Shown here piece by piece: positions 7,485 through 16,626 of a DNA stretch of 64,000 nt. The stretch's first letter is position 1; every line of letters starts with the position of its first letter. Source of the DNA: an uncultured Acetatifactor sp. GTDB lineage: Bacteria; Bacillota; Clostridia; Lachnospirales; Lachnospiraceae. The position numbers and the translations under genes are program-made. The notes below the pieces were generated by a model, which saw only the letters and a program-made list of their open reading frames with translations, had not been told where the DNA came from and did not search any database. The stretch is taken from the NCBI GenBank assembly GCA_910580225.1, contig CAJTXE010000007.1:18469-82468 (forward strand). Direction: 5' to 3'.

Positions 7485-7973
7485 TTATGACTGCCTTAAT
7501 CGGTTATAGACTGTCTGACGGTTTGTATCAAGTTCATCCGCAATTTCCTTTACAGACATACCGCTTTCTATTAGCCGTTTCACATCCTCTATGCTCACAT
7601 CATCCCTACGGTTCCCAGACCGTATTTTAGGTTTCGATTGTAAAGAATCTATTTTTCTCCGTAATGCTTCGTTTTCCTCTCTCTGCGCTTTCAAATTCTC
7701 TCTATGCGTATCTGCCTGTTGCCTTAATTGCTCTATTTCCATTTTCATGTTTTTCCATTCTCTTGCCATGTTCCTGTTTTCTTCCATGACCTTTCCCATG
7801 ACCGTTTCCGGGTATGCGTTACGCACGCCACACGTTATTTCACGCACAATCTCTTCAATCTCCATGCGGTCAAAACGGTGCATCATACTTTTATAATCTT
7901 CCCCAAGCTTATTTAGTATTTCCGCATCTAATGTATAAAGTCCGGCTTTCAGACGTTCTCTATCATTTTCCAT
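7485..7973 (-). CDS. Coiled-coil protein with resolvase-like C-terminal HTH
   Basis: ATG at 7973 follows GGGAGGGC. Residues about 60-115 are a long coiled coil rich in Glu, Arg and Gln. Residues 126-162 form a helix-turn-helix (DVKRLIESGMSVKEIADEL, then TNRQTVYNRL) very like the HTH_7 domain at the end of serine resolvases. There is no catalytic recombinase domain. It starts 12 bp after the resolvase stop, so they share an operon. An accessory DNA-binding role at the recombination site is a fair inference; a partitioning role is an alternative. Confidence 0.7.
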   Translation of the reverse strand: MENDRERLKAGLYTLDAEILNKLGEDYKSMMHRFDRMEIEEIVREITCGVRNAYPETVMGKVMEENRNMAREWKNMKMEIEQLRQQADTHRENLKAQREENEALRRKIDSLQSKPKIRSGNRRDDVSIEDVKRLIESGMSVKEIADELDTNRQTVYNRLRQS

Positions 7974-7985
7974 AGCCTGCCCTCC

Positions 7986-8561
7986 CTAAAAATCTATTGC
8001 GCTGTTGTTTTCTTCATATTCTACCACTTTACGGTAGAAAGTACTACGGCTGATTTCCATTTGCTTACTCGCCATAGTAGCCGTAATATTTCCAGATTTC
8101 CATTGATGATAGATTTCATCAAATGTATCCAGTTGTTTCGCTGGTCGTCCTTTATATTTCCCTTTCTCTTTCGCAATCTCAATCCCCTCTCTCTGCCGTT
8201 GCCGTATGTATTCCCGCTCCAACTCTGCAACTGCTCCGAATATTGTAAGCATGAACTTCCCAGCCGGAGTGTCCGTGTCGATATTCTCTTTTTGAGAGAT
8301 AAACTGAACACGTTTATTGTTTAGTTGCTCTGTCAATTCAAGCAAATCTTTTGTATTCCTTGCAAATCGTGAAATGCTCTCCACGATTACAGAATCCCCC
8401 TCACGCACAAACCCCAACATTTCCAGCAGGGCGGGGCGGTCTGTATTCTTACCGCTTAATCTATCAATGTATATCTTATCTACTCCCAGTGACTTCATTA
8501 GTTCCTCTTGACGTGCTGTATTCTGTTCTTTCGTACTTACTCTGACATAACCAATCTTCAT
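7986..8561 (-). CDS. Serine resolvase/invertase, 191 residues
   Basis: The N-terminal catalytic domain has the YVRVSTKEQN motif with Ser9 as the likely nucleophile, then the arginine-rich ESISRFARN segment and the GKFMLTIFGAVAELEREYIR helix of the resolvase family. The last 50 residues are a DNA-binding HTH (ATMASKQMEISRSTFYRKV). The length matches small Tn3/Hin-type resolvases, not large integrases. I prefer ATG 8561 (AGGA at eight bases) to ATG 8567. It probably resolves dimers or inverts DNA of the element and heads an operon with the coiled-coil HTH gene. Confidence 0.9.
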   Translation of the reverse strand: MKIGYVRVSTKEQNTARQEELMKSLGVDKIYIDRLSGKNTDRPALLEMLGFVREGDSVIVESISRFARNTKDLLELTEQLNNKRVQFISQKENIDTDTPAGKFMLTIFGAVAELEREYIRQRQREGIEIAKEKGKYKGRPAKQLDTFDEIYHQWKSGNITATMASKQMEISRSTFYRKVVEYEENNSAIDF

Positions 8562-8886
8562 ACCCATAGTCCTACGTCTGCTCCTTTCTCAACCAGATAT
8601 TCAAATGTTGATATACTCCAAAAATTCCTTTTTTTCAGAAAGTGTTCCAAAACCTATACCCTACCCATGCGAAACAATCATACACTTTTCATATACCAGA
8701 ACTGTTCCAATAGAGCAGGAATACTGTTTTTGAAACACTTCCTGAAACATATTTCATTTAACTCAATCATCATTTCAGAGCGAATTTACAGGTACACTTT
8801 CACAAAATAAAATGCAGGGATATTTTCCACATACTGTATATGGATATCTCCCGACATTTTCTATTCTTGTGAGTGTACTCACAAAA
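8562..8886. other. Gap upstream of the resolvase gene
   Basis: No gene is seen. It holds a spaced pair of TGAAACA motifs (8,730-8,749) and an 8-bp palindrome with a 2-bp centre (8,867-8,884). Resolvases commonly act on sites upstream of their own gene, so a res-like site here is possible. Confidence 0.4.
8867..8884. repeat. Palindrome TTGTGAGT-GT-ACTCACAA
   Basis: Two 8-bp inverted arms with a 2-bp centre, just past the SprT-like stop and upstream of the resolvase gene. It could be a recombinase half-site pair or an operator. No T run follows, so a terminator is unlikely. Confidence 0.6.
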
Positions 8887-9549
8887 TCACTTTTCCACTT
8901 TTACAAACTGCTCATTACAGTCCATACACAAAACCCTTATATCCTTGGTCGCCCGGAAGCTGTTCCCACAACAGGGGCATTGAAATTTCCGTGTGCTTGT
9001 CTTCCTCTTCCCTGTCCGTCCTCCTGTTCCGTCTGCACCGCCCTTTCCATCATCACCACCAGAACCATTTCCGCCAATGCCTGTAATCATCATGATTCCG
9101 TCACGATTTATTTCTAAAGGTTTTTCTATTCCATGACTTTGCAGAACCTCTATAAACTCCGGTGTCGGTTCTGTAACGGAATATCCTATATATTTCGCAT
9201 AACTGATAATTAACCCTCTCGCCTCTGCCTCCCTCTTGAAATTCTTGTTATGATAACGCCCATTCTGGCTTGTATCGGCTATGCCCTGTAGCTGACAGAA
9301 GTAATGAATGAGTTCGTGTTGCAGAGTAGCCATAATGTTCTCAATTTTTCTCGACAGGTGCTCCGCACTAATATTGATTTCGTTCAGATGTTCGTCCTCC
9401 GCTTTCCACACCTTGCCAATGGTGAAATGTCCGTATGTCCTCGGACTGCTCATAATCGTTATCACAACAGGCGGCAACGCATTTTCAAAATAAACCGCAT
9501 TGAGAACCTCAAAGCCATACTCCAATACTTCCTGCATATTCTTCAACAT
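8887..9549 (-). CDS. SprT-like zinc protein with C-terminal zinc ribbon
   Basis: The core has the HELIHYFCQL motif (HExxH zinc-protease signature) followed by YHNKNFKREAEARGL, as in SprT/Spartan-like proteins. The C-terminus is a zinc ribbon with two Cys pairs (CPCCG ... CMDCN). A low-complexity Gly-rich linker lies between. I start at ATG 9549, where GGAGG is nine bases off; upstream TTG and ATG codons are too close to the site. Relatives occur in mobile elements of gut Firmicutes. Eukaryotic relatives cleave DNA-protein crosslinks, but this activity is only a possibility here. Confidence 0.85.
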   Translation of the reverse strand: MLKNMQEVLEYGFEVLNAVYFENALPPVVITIMSSPRTYGHFTIGKVWKAEDEHLNEINISAEHLSRKIENIMATLQHELIHYFCQLQGIADTSQNGRYHNKNFKREAEARGLIISYAKYIGYSVTEPTPEFIEVLQSHGIEKPLEINRDGIMMITGIGGNGSGGDDGKGGADGTGGRTGKRKTSTRKFQCPCCGNSFRATKDIRVLCMDCNEQFVKVEK

Positions 9550-9603
9550 ATCCATGAACCTCCAAAACAAATTTTGGAAGTATTCATTTCAATGCCTAAA
9601 AAG

Positions 9604-9620
9604 TTGAAACATTTGAAACA
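9604..9620. repeat. 17-bp box, copy 3 (TTGAAACAT-TTGAAACA)
   Basis: This copy lies about 55 bp upstream of the SprT-like ATG, matching the position of copy 1 relative to the gene at 1,331. Confidence 0.7.
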
Positions 9621-9728
9621 GGCGAGAGAATCTCCTAATCCATGACTATTAGAGAATACAAATTTTGGGCAATTTGGCAACAAATATCAATTATACTGTT
9701 TTAAATCAATAAATTTATGGTATAATAA

Positions 9729-9756
9729 AAAGGCAGGAGTTGCTTGTCCTGCCTTT
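9729..9756. terminator. Bidirectional terminator at the element edge
   Basis: AAAAGGCAGGA pairs with TCCTGCCTTTT around a short loop. A and T runs on either side allow it to work on both strands. Confidence 0.75.
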
Positions 9757-9866
9757 TGGCTATACCAATATATTTTACCATCCTATCACTTTATAAGGCT
9801 GATTGCTGGTTCTGTATTTTCTCGGTTCCAATTGTATCAAAAGTTCCCTATACAGAACTTTTCTAA

Positions 9867-10478
9867 TTCTACTCGAAACTATCGGCTCCATGGTATCGGA
9901 ACCAGGGTTACAACTTCACAATTACTTCCTCCACGGCCTATGACCAGAAGTGGGTATACGGACGAAATATTTTTCGGAATATTGACTACCTTGTGGATAC
10001 CATTTTTGCCAATTATCTGTCCCGCCCCGGCGTGCGGCAGCCCATTTTCACTTCTTACTGCGACGGCAAGAGGGTTACCTGTTCCGGTTTAAGTCAATGG
10101 GGATCCATGTATCTGGCAGAGCAGGGATATTCTGCCATAGAAATCATCCGTTATTATTACGGTAATGATATGTATATCAATACAGCAGAAATCATCTCCG
10201 GTGTACCATCCTCCTGGCCCGGCTATGATTTAAGTCAGGGTTCTTCCGGTGAGAAGGTACGCCAGCTCCAGACACAGCTGAACCGGATTGCAAGAAATTA
10301 CCCAGCCATCCCTACTGTCACACCAGACGGAATCTACGGACCTGCCACTGCTCAGGCAGTGCGTACCTTCCAGGGAATTTTCAACCTGCCCCAGACAGGA
10401 GTTACGGATTATCCTACCTGGTATGAGATATCGGAAATCTATGTGGGTGTTTCAAGAATTTCGGAACCGGGCGGATGA
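9867..10478 (+). pseudogene. 5'-truncated SpoIID / peptidoglycan-binding protein
   Basis: The frame is open from just after a TAA at 9,866 and reads ...YRNQGYNFTITSSTAYDQ. It has no usable start at that end; an internal GTG exists at 9,993. The SpoIID-type C-terminal signature is present (GLSQWGSMYLAEQGYS...IIRYYYG), followed by a PG_binding_1 repeat (GEKVRQLQTQL, then PDGIYGPATAQAVRTFQ). Intact relatives are exported and about twice as long, so the signal peptide and most of the catalytic domain are missing. The break coincides with the end of the mobile-element genes. The lost 5' part may lie at the other end of the element, or be deleted. Confidence 0.75.
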
Positions 10479-10573
10479 ACAGAGTATATTCCGAACACTG
10501 CACCACCAGTTTGTAAAAACCACTGCTGAAGGTGCAGCATTTCTGAAGATACTGAATTCGAAAGATCAGCGGA

Positions 10574-12073
10574 CTACTCCTGAAGGATTACTCGGTCCTT
10601 GTGATACCATTTTGCCATTGCCTGATTCACCCAGTCGGAAGGATCTTCTGCAATATCATTGAAATATAAAAGATAGGGCTTTACGGAATACGCAGGCAGA
10701 GTTACCTCTGTCTGCGAAGAATCCTCCAGCAGTGCACAGCGGTTCTCATATTCCCTGTAATACTGTCTGGCCTCTCCGCTGCGCAGAGAATTCCATGCAC
10801 TGAGACTGGTGAGAGTACTTCCGCCCCAGATATGCAGACTATACAGCAGAATCATACCCCCAATCAGCCATATAGGTAGAATCCAGCAGGTTCCGGTTTT
10901 AGCCTGTATTCCATTGTCTGATCCTTTTCGCTGCAGCCATCCCAGCCAATATATCTCATTGCCATACAGGAAAAGAAACATGGAAAAACGATAAAGGTTC
11001 TGGACCCGGCCTGCTCCTGTTATCCCAAGTGCATAGATCGTCGGTGTAAACTGGGCAGCAAACAGCCCAAAGGAGATCAGACTTACCAGCGCAGGAAAAG
11101 GGTATCGATATCCTCTGTTCCCTGTTATTCTCAGTATAATGGGAATCAGCAGGATCCCCATTATGACAACCGGCAGAATCGTCCACGTCATTAGATAATC
11201 TGCAGCTTCCCTGCAGGAGAGAAGGATACTCCGTATGGCAGGAAGATGGTCCATACCGGAGCTGCTCTGTCTGACCTGATTGCCCGGAGCCATTATATTC
11301 AGCAGGAAAGCCGCAAGGAAAATTACAAACTGAGCCAGAATGAAAAAACGGAATTTATGCCGTTTTACAAAATAACAGGTACAGGCAAACAAATATATCA
11401 GCACCATACACAATGCCGTCACATAATTGCTCCCACCAATGGCAATATTCAGAACTGCAAAAACCAGCTGAAACAAAACTACCTGACTGCGGGATCCCTT
11501 TCCATGGTAAAAAAGTACCAGAAACGCAGACAACAAAATAGTCAGTGCATAAATAAAAGTATATACAATTGCACTGGTAAACCAGTAATAAGCCTCTACC
11601 GGAACCGTTGTCAGAAGAATCTGCATGGAAATGCATCCTACAGCAAGGATGACTGCACTGGAAAAATCCGCATGAAGTACTTTACGCATAATTGCCGTAA
11701 AAGAAAACAACTCACAGACCACCAGTGCGCCCAGTGCCAGATAAGTCCCGACAAAATAGGCATTCTGCGAAAAAAAACCAAGAAGACTGGAAAGCAGCCA
11801 GACACTGAAATACGGTCCCTGCCAGGTATCATATATGGTTTTGGCATATTCCACCTGATTCCACAGCACCTTCCAGACGGAATGGCTCTCCTCCCAAACC
11901 GGAACCGATACGGAAGCAAATTCAAAATCATCTACACTGATAAAATTATAATGTCCGATCCGGAATAGAGGAATCAGAAGCAACACCAGAAATGCTGTCA
12001 GCCCACAGGCCAGTATTTTCGTCTGCACATCTTCCGATTTTAATTTTCCTGCATGATTCCATGTTATTTTCAT
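10574..12073 (-). CDS. DUF6056-type polytopic membrane protein, 499 residues
   Basis: About ten hydrophobic helices are spread over the length. An extracytoplasmic DDFEF motif follows the first helix, as in GT-C-like glycosyltransferases, and a conserved-looking APGNQVRQ segment sits after a central helix. This combination is typical of the DUF6056 family, whose role is not established; glycan transfer to a surface polymer is the usual guess. AGGAGG precedes ATG 12073. It starts 13 bp after the sbcC stop, so it may be read from the sbcDC message. The plus-strand pseudogene converges on it. Confidence 0.7.
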   Translation of the reverse strand: MKITWNHAGKLKSEDVQTKILACGLTAFLVLLLIPLFRIGHYNFISVDDFEFASVSVPVWEESHSVWKVLWNQVEYAKTIYDTWQGPYFSVWLLSSLLGFFSQNAYFVGTYLALGALVVCELFSFTAIMRKVLHADFSSAVILAVGCISMQILLTTVPVEAYYWFTSAIVYTFIYALTILLSAFLVLFYHGKGSRSQVVLFQLVFAVLNIAIGGSNYVTALCMVLIYLFACTCYFVKRHKFRFFILAQFVIFLAAFLLNIMAPGNQVRQSSSGMDHLPAIRSILLSCREAADYLMTWTILPVVIMGILLIPIILRITGNRGYRYPFPALVSLISFGLFAAQFTPTIYALGITGAGRVQNLYRFSMFLFLYGNEIYWLGWLQRKGSDNGIQAKTGTCWILPIWLIGGMILLYSLHIWGGSTLTSLSAWNSLRSGEARQYYREYENRCALLEDSSQTEVTLPAYSVKPYLLYFNDIAEDPSDWVNQAMAKWYHKDRVILQE

Positions 12074-12086
12074 AAAAACTGCCTCC

Positions 12087-15000
12087 TTATTCCACTCTTA
12101 CGATGCTGGTAATGCCGTTTTTATTTCTGGTCTTGGTAACCACGATTTTCCTGTCAATTCTGTCCTTTAATTCTGCTACATGGGATATGATTCCCACCAG
12201 ACGGTCTCCCTCAGTGAGCTTGAGCAAAGACTTCATGGCCTGGTTCAGAGCTTCTTCGTCCAGAGATCCAAACCCCTCATCCACAAACATGGAATCCATC
12301 CGGATCCCCCCTGCATAAGACTGAATCTCATCTGCAAGGCCCAGCGCAAGAGAGAGGGATGCCTGGAAAGATTCTCCGCCGGAGAGAGTTTTGACGCTCC
12401 GCTCCGTGGCATTATAATGATCTGTGACACTCAATTCCAGCCCCGCCTTCTCTCTGCGGCTTTCTCCTTCCTGTACCCGTTTCAGCTCATACTGTCCGCT
12501 GCTCATGGTCAGAAGGCGCAAATTAGCCCGTCTGATAATGCGGTCAAAATAAGCCATCTGAATGTATGTTTCCAGTTCTATCTTCTGTTTCCCGGTTAAA
12601 CAGCCGTTTGCAGTGTCCGAAAGTGTCCGCATCCAGACATATTTCCGTTCTACTACAGATATATCATTCTGTTGAATCCGCACTTTTGACAGAATGTCCC
12701 GGTTCTGATAGAGAGCCCGGTTCTTCCCGTCCCGCTGGCGGCTTAACCGGATTTTTTCCTGCTGCCACTGTTCCCTTCTGGTCAGAACTTCCTCCTCCGC
12801 AGCAGTCCCTGCCTCCCCTGCATGTTCCAGCTGTTTTCGGAGCATGCCAATGGTTGCAGCAAGTTTCTCACTATCGGTACGACATTCCAGATAAGCGGTT
12901 TCAGCTGTTTTCAGGGCGGTCTCCAGCACGGCCCTGCGCTCCTGCAGAGCGGAAATCCTCGCTGCAGTTTCCTCCCTTGTACAGTCGCCAAGCTGTTTGA
13001 GCAGAACGGTTATTCTTTCTTTCCCAGCCGCTGCTTCTGCTGCTTTTCCGGCAGAAAAGAGGCTGGACCTCTGGATACTCTCTTCCAATGTCCGAATCTT
13101 TAACTCTTCCTGCGGAATCCGGATTTCCAGTTCCCGGCGTTGCTGCAGTTGGGCCTGGTTATATTCCATTTCTTCCTTCAGCGATACCAATTCGTCTTCC
13201 AGCTTTTCTTCTGCCAGAAATGCAAGCCGTCGGAAACTGCCGTCCTCTCCTGTTTCTTCTTCGGGAGATTCGGACAGAATTGCAGATATTGCTGATTCTA
13301 TCTCCCCTCCATACATAATCCCACAGGCCTGAAACCATTCTTCTCTCTGGCTGCTGCATGAACGAAGGCTGGTCAGGAGCTGCAGGGCTTTGTCTGCCCT
13401 TCTGCTTCTGATGGCCGCCAACTGCCTGTCAATTTCCACAAGCCGATCTTTGGTCTGGGTCAACAGCTCTTCCTTGTCCAGCTGCTGAATTTTTAATTCT
13501 TCCAGAAACAGGATGTCTTTTCGAATTTTTTCTTTCCATCGAGCCAGTGCAGTCAGGACATGCTCTATACACCAGAATAGCTCCTGCCCCGCTATTTCCG
13601 GTGTTCCCGGCATGGTCTCTGCTTCCCGCAGCATTTCCCAGGTATTCCCCGCTTCTTCCTCAAGTTGTCTTGCTACGGTATCCTCCCGTCCCCTTAAATT
13701 TGCCGCCAGTTCTCTCTGCTCAAGAATTTTTCGCTCTGTAAGCTGTTTTTCCATCATGAGTTTATCTGTATCCTGCTCCAGTAATTCACGGCGTTTTTGA
13801 TCCTGCAGTACTTTTATAAGCTTACGGCTGCTCTGTTCAAAAGATTTGTCCAAATACTCGGAAATAGCTTTGAGCTGTCCGGTTTCCATAGCAGTTTCCT
13901 CGCTGTTTTCCCCCTTGTCCTCTGTACATAATTCCCCGGGCAGGGACAGCTCCCCAAGAAATTTCCGCCATTGCCTCTTTTTCTCTTCAAGCTGCCCCTG
14001 TGCCGCACCATACACCTGCTGTTTTTCCAAAAGGCTGTGATCCATTGCCTTCTGCGTCTCTTCTCCGTTTCTGCGCAGAATATCCAATTCCGCTTTCCGG
14101 CGGCAATTACTTTCGGCCCTTTGTACTGCTGTCTGCAGTTCGACAGCGGCTTTTCCAAGGAGTGCTTCCGCCTCACCAAGCATTTTTTTCAGGACATCCG
14201 GCGTCCATTTATCAGGATTTAAAAACCATACAGGAAGATTTTCCTCCGGCATCAGGCTCCTTTCTGCTGTGTCTGTATCTGCCAGAGTACAGATTGCTGC
14301 TGATAGTTCCATCCAGAAAGTCCGGGCCTTCTCTCCTGTTCCTTTCTCCTGCTTCGCCAGTATCTCTCCCTGATGCCCTGCCTTCTCGCTGAGCCGCTCA
14401 ACCTTTGCTTCTATCTCTGAAAGAACTTTCTTCTGCTGATCCAGCTCTTCTTTTTCCGGCACCAGAAGGGGTAGGCTGGCCGGCACCGGATGATGCACGG
14501 AACCGCAGACCGGACACGCCTCTCCTTCTTTCAGTTTACGTGCCAGCAGTCCGGCCTGGGCATCCAGAAACTGTTGTTCCAGTCTCCGATACATATCTCC
14601 CAATGCCTCTTTTTCCGCAGAAACGTTCCGGTAATCTGTCTGAATCAATTTCAGTTTTGTCCTGTTTTCCTCCCAGAGAGCAGCTTCTTCCATCAGTCCG
14701 ATTCGCTCCCGATCCAGACTTTCCATGCGCTCTGCCCGCTGCTGCATAATCAGTCTCCAGGCTTCGGCATCTTTCAGCCGCTCTCCCTCCTCCGCGTAGG
14801 ATCTACATAACTGCCTGTGCCGTTCCGTTTCTGCAGTGATGTCATCATATTCTCTCCTGCTTACCCTTGCCCGAACATAAAAAGCGCTTAATTCCGCCGC
14901 CTGATCCCGAAACAGATTTGCTTTCCGCTCTGCCTCTTCTGCTTCATGCCGGTATCCGGCTACGATTTCACCTATATTTTTCAGGTGTTCCAGCTCTTTC

Positions 15001-16559
15001 TTTCCTGCATCCGCGTCCGCCTGCAGCCGTTTCCCGCACCTTTCCAGTTCCTTTATAGAATCGGCAGTCTGCTGCATGCCATGTAAAAGCTTTTCCTTCT
15101 CCGCCTGTCCTTTTTCCAGAAGCTGCCTCTGTGCTATGAGCTTTTTTTCCAGTTCTTCTGCAGCGGCCAGAACGCTGTCTCGGTCTTTGAACATCTCAAC
15201 CTTTTTCTGACGCTCTCCGATATCCGCAGATAATTCCACAATCAATTCCTGATCGGTGGCACGCTCGGCTTCTGCAGCCTGCTGCCTTGTCATCTCTTCC
15301 CCCAGTTCCCGATTCTGCTGGTGCAGACTCTGTTTCTGTCCCTGAATATGATTCCATCTGTTTTCCAGGCGTTCCTTTATTTCTCCTGCATCTGACAGAC
15401 TTTTGAAGCATTCTTTCTCTTTTTCCAGTGATACCTCCAGTTCCAGTTTCTCTGCTGCCAGCGCTTCTCTGCGATGTGCTTCCCGGGATAAGCTCTCCGT
15501 CTGCATCTGCCAGGCTTTCTCTTCCTCTGCCAGAAGATCGAACGCTGCAAGCTTCTCCTTTTCCGCCTCTGCCTGCCGTTCCAGCTGCCCGCATTCGACA
15601 CTGCTCTCCTTTGCCTGGGCGAAAAGAGATTCCCGGTTCTTCAGCTCCTGCTGCAGCGCTTCCTGCCGGAGACAATGATCTGCCAGTTCTTTTCTACGCT
15701 CTTTTATGTGCCGTATATTGCCTATCAGCTGATCTTCGTTCTGTATCTTTCGGTCCAGCATATTCATTTCGCTGTCTATTGCCGCCAGAACTGCTTCATC
15801 CTCCCGGCACAGTTCTTCCAGTAATTCCATGGCCTCCCCGATTCTGCCGTCAAAGCGGTCCTTCTTCAGTTCCTCCAGCTTTACAGCAGCACCCACATCC
15901 CCTCTGTCCTCACAGACAATGCCATCCATATACTGACTGATACTGCGCTTCCGCTCCTGGTACTCCTGCCATTGCTGTTTTACTGCCGCTTTCAGTTCTT
16001 CCTGAAGCTTCTGATAAAGACCGGTATTAAAAATCTGCCGGAAAATATCGCCCCGCTCCTCGGTCCCGGCAAACAACAGTTTCTGAAAGTCTCCCTGAGC
16101 AATCATGACAATCTGGGTAAACTGCCTGCGGTCTAACCCTATTAGCTCCGTTACCGCCTTTGTCACTTCTTTCGTCTTCGTGACAGGCACTCTGCTGTCC
16201 GGATAACGAAGTTCGGCATCCGCTTTTTGAATCGTATAGCCGCTCCCTCTTCCCTTAGGCCGCAGATACTCTGGATTCCGCTTTACAATATACTTTTTTC
16301 CATTATACAAAAAGGCAAATTCCACATAAGTCGGAGTATCCTCCCTCGCATATTTACTCCGAAACATTTCCGATTTCCGTACATCGCCGCTGGCCTCTCC
16401 ATACAGGGCAAAGGAAATGGCATCAAAAATAGTAGTTTTTCCCGCTCCGGTATCCCCGGTGATCAGATACAGTCCGTTTCCTCCGAATGTGTCAAAATCA
16501 ATCTCCGTTTTATCTGCATAGGGGCCAAAGGCACATATTGTCAGCTTAATCGGCTTCAT
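12087..16559 (-). CDS. sbcC: Exonuclease SbcC, large ATPase subunit
   Basis: With SbcD this forms the SMC-like nuclease that cuts hairpins and opens protein-blocked DNA ends. The Walker A motif (GDTGAGKTT) is at residues 35-43. Long coiled coils flank a zinc hook (CPVCG) near residue 680. The ABC signature (LSGGESFQASLSLALGLAD) and the D-loop region (VDEGFGSLDEEAL) are near the C-terminus. At about 1,490 residues it is longer than the usual 1,000-1,100, mainly through extra coiled coil. The start at ATG 16559 (MKPIKLTICAFGPYADKTE) has AGGAGG upstream. It lies 67 bp after sbcD. Confidence 0.95.
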   Translation of the reverse strand: MKPIKLTICAFGPYADKTEIDFDTFGGNGLYLITGDTGAGKTTIFDAISFALYGEASGDVRKSEMFRSKYAREDTPTYVEFAFLYNGKKYIVKRNPEYLRPKGRGSGYTIQKADAELRYPDSRVPVTKTKEVTKAVTELIGLDRRQFTQIVMIAQGDFQKLLFAGTEERGDIFRQIFNTGLYQKLQEELKAAVKQQWQEYQERKRSISQYMDGIVCEDRGDVGAAVKLEELKKDRFDGRIGEAMELLEELCREDEAVLAAIDSEMNMLDRKIQNEDQLIGNIRHIKERRKELADHCLRQEALQQELKNRESLFAQAKESSVECGQLERQAEAEKEKLAAFDLLAEEEKAWQMQTESLSREAHRREALAAEKLELEVSLEKEKECFKSLSDAGEIKERLENRWNHIQGQKQSLHQQNRELGEEMTRQQAAEAERATDQELIVELSADIGERQKKVEMFKDRDSVLAAAEELEKKLIAQRQLLEKGQAEKEKLLHGMQQTADSIKELERCGKRLQADADAGKKELEHLKNIGEIVAGYRHEAEEAERKANLFRDQAAELSAFYVRARVSRREYDDITAETERHRQLCRSYAEEGERLKDAEAWRLIMQQRAERMESLDRERIGLMEEAALWEENRTKLKLIQTDYRNVSAEKEALGDMYRRLEQQFLDAQAGLLARKLKEGEACPVCGSVHHPVPASLPLLVPEKEELDQQKKVLSEIEAKVERLSEKAGHQGEILAKQEKGTGEKARTFWMELSAAICTLADTDTAERSLMPEENLPVWFLNPDKWTPDVLKKMLGEAEALLGKAAVELQTAVQRAESNCRRKAELDILRRNGEETQKAMDHSLLEKQQVYGAAQGQLEEKKRQWRKFLGELSLPGELCTEDKGENSEETAMETGQLKAISEYLDKSFEQSSRKLIKVLQDQKRRELLEQDTDKLMMEKQLTERKILEQRELAANLRGREDTVARQLEEEAGNTWEMLREAETMPGTPEIAGQELFWCIEHVLTALARWKEKIRKDILFLEELKIQQLDKEELLTQTKDRLVEIDRQLAAIRSRRADKALQLLTSLRSCSSQREEWFQACGIMYGGEIESAISAILSESPEEETGEDGSFRRLAFLAEEKLEDELVSLKEEMEYNQAQLQQRRELEIRIPQEELKIRTLEESIQRSSLFSAGKAAEAAAGKERITVLLKQLGDCTREETAARISALQERRAVLETALKTAETAYLECRTDSEKLAATIGMLRKQLEHAGEAGTAAEEEVLTRREQWQQEKIRLSRQRDGKNRALYQNRDILSKVRIQQNDISVVERKYVWMRTLSDTANGCLTGKQKIELETYIQMAYFDRIIRRANLRLLTMSSGQYELKRVQEGESRREKAGLELSVTDHYNATERSVKTLSGGESFQASLSLALGLADEIQSYAGGIRMDSMFVDEGFGSLDEEALNQAMKSLLKLTEGDRLVGIISHVAELKDRIDRKIVVTKTRNKNGITSIVRVE

Positions 16560-16626
16560 GTCTTCCTCCTGTCTGCCGCTCCGATAACAGCACACACTAT
16601 TTCATACCGCAAATTCCAGAATGGTT

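Larger units (their letters stand above)
1..9650. mobile_element. Arm of a probable integrated mobile element (left end outside window)
   Basis: The stretch is AT-rich by eye and differs from the core genes that follow. It holds many short genes of unknown function, an XRE repressor divergent from a lipoprotein operon, a serine resolvase, and a SprT-like zinc protein. A 17-bp motif recurs three times in it. It ends next to a gene missing its 5' part. No large integrase, relaxase or type IV secretion gene is in view, so the element class (conjugative element, integrated plasmid or degraded island) is open, and the exact right boundary between about 9,625 and 9,866 is inferred. Confidence 0.6.
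9550..9866. other. Probable element/chromosome junction region
   Basis: No gene is seen. It holds copy 3 of the 17-bp box and a hairpin terminator. The chromosomal SpoIID-like reading frame starts abruptly at its right end. Confidence 0.4.

Noticed and set aside
8867..8884. Terminator of the SprT-like gene
   Set aside because: Palindrome has no T run on either side.
12180..15940. Several plus-strand frames of 100-170 codons across sbcC
   Set aside because: Pro/Ser/Cys-rich antisense shadows of the coiled-coil gene.
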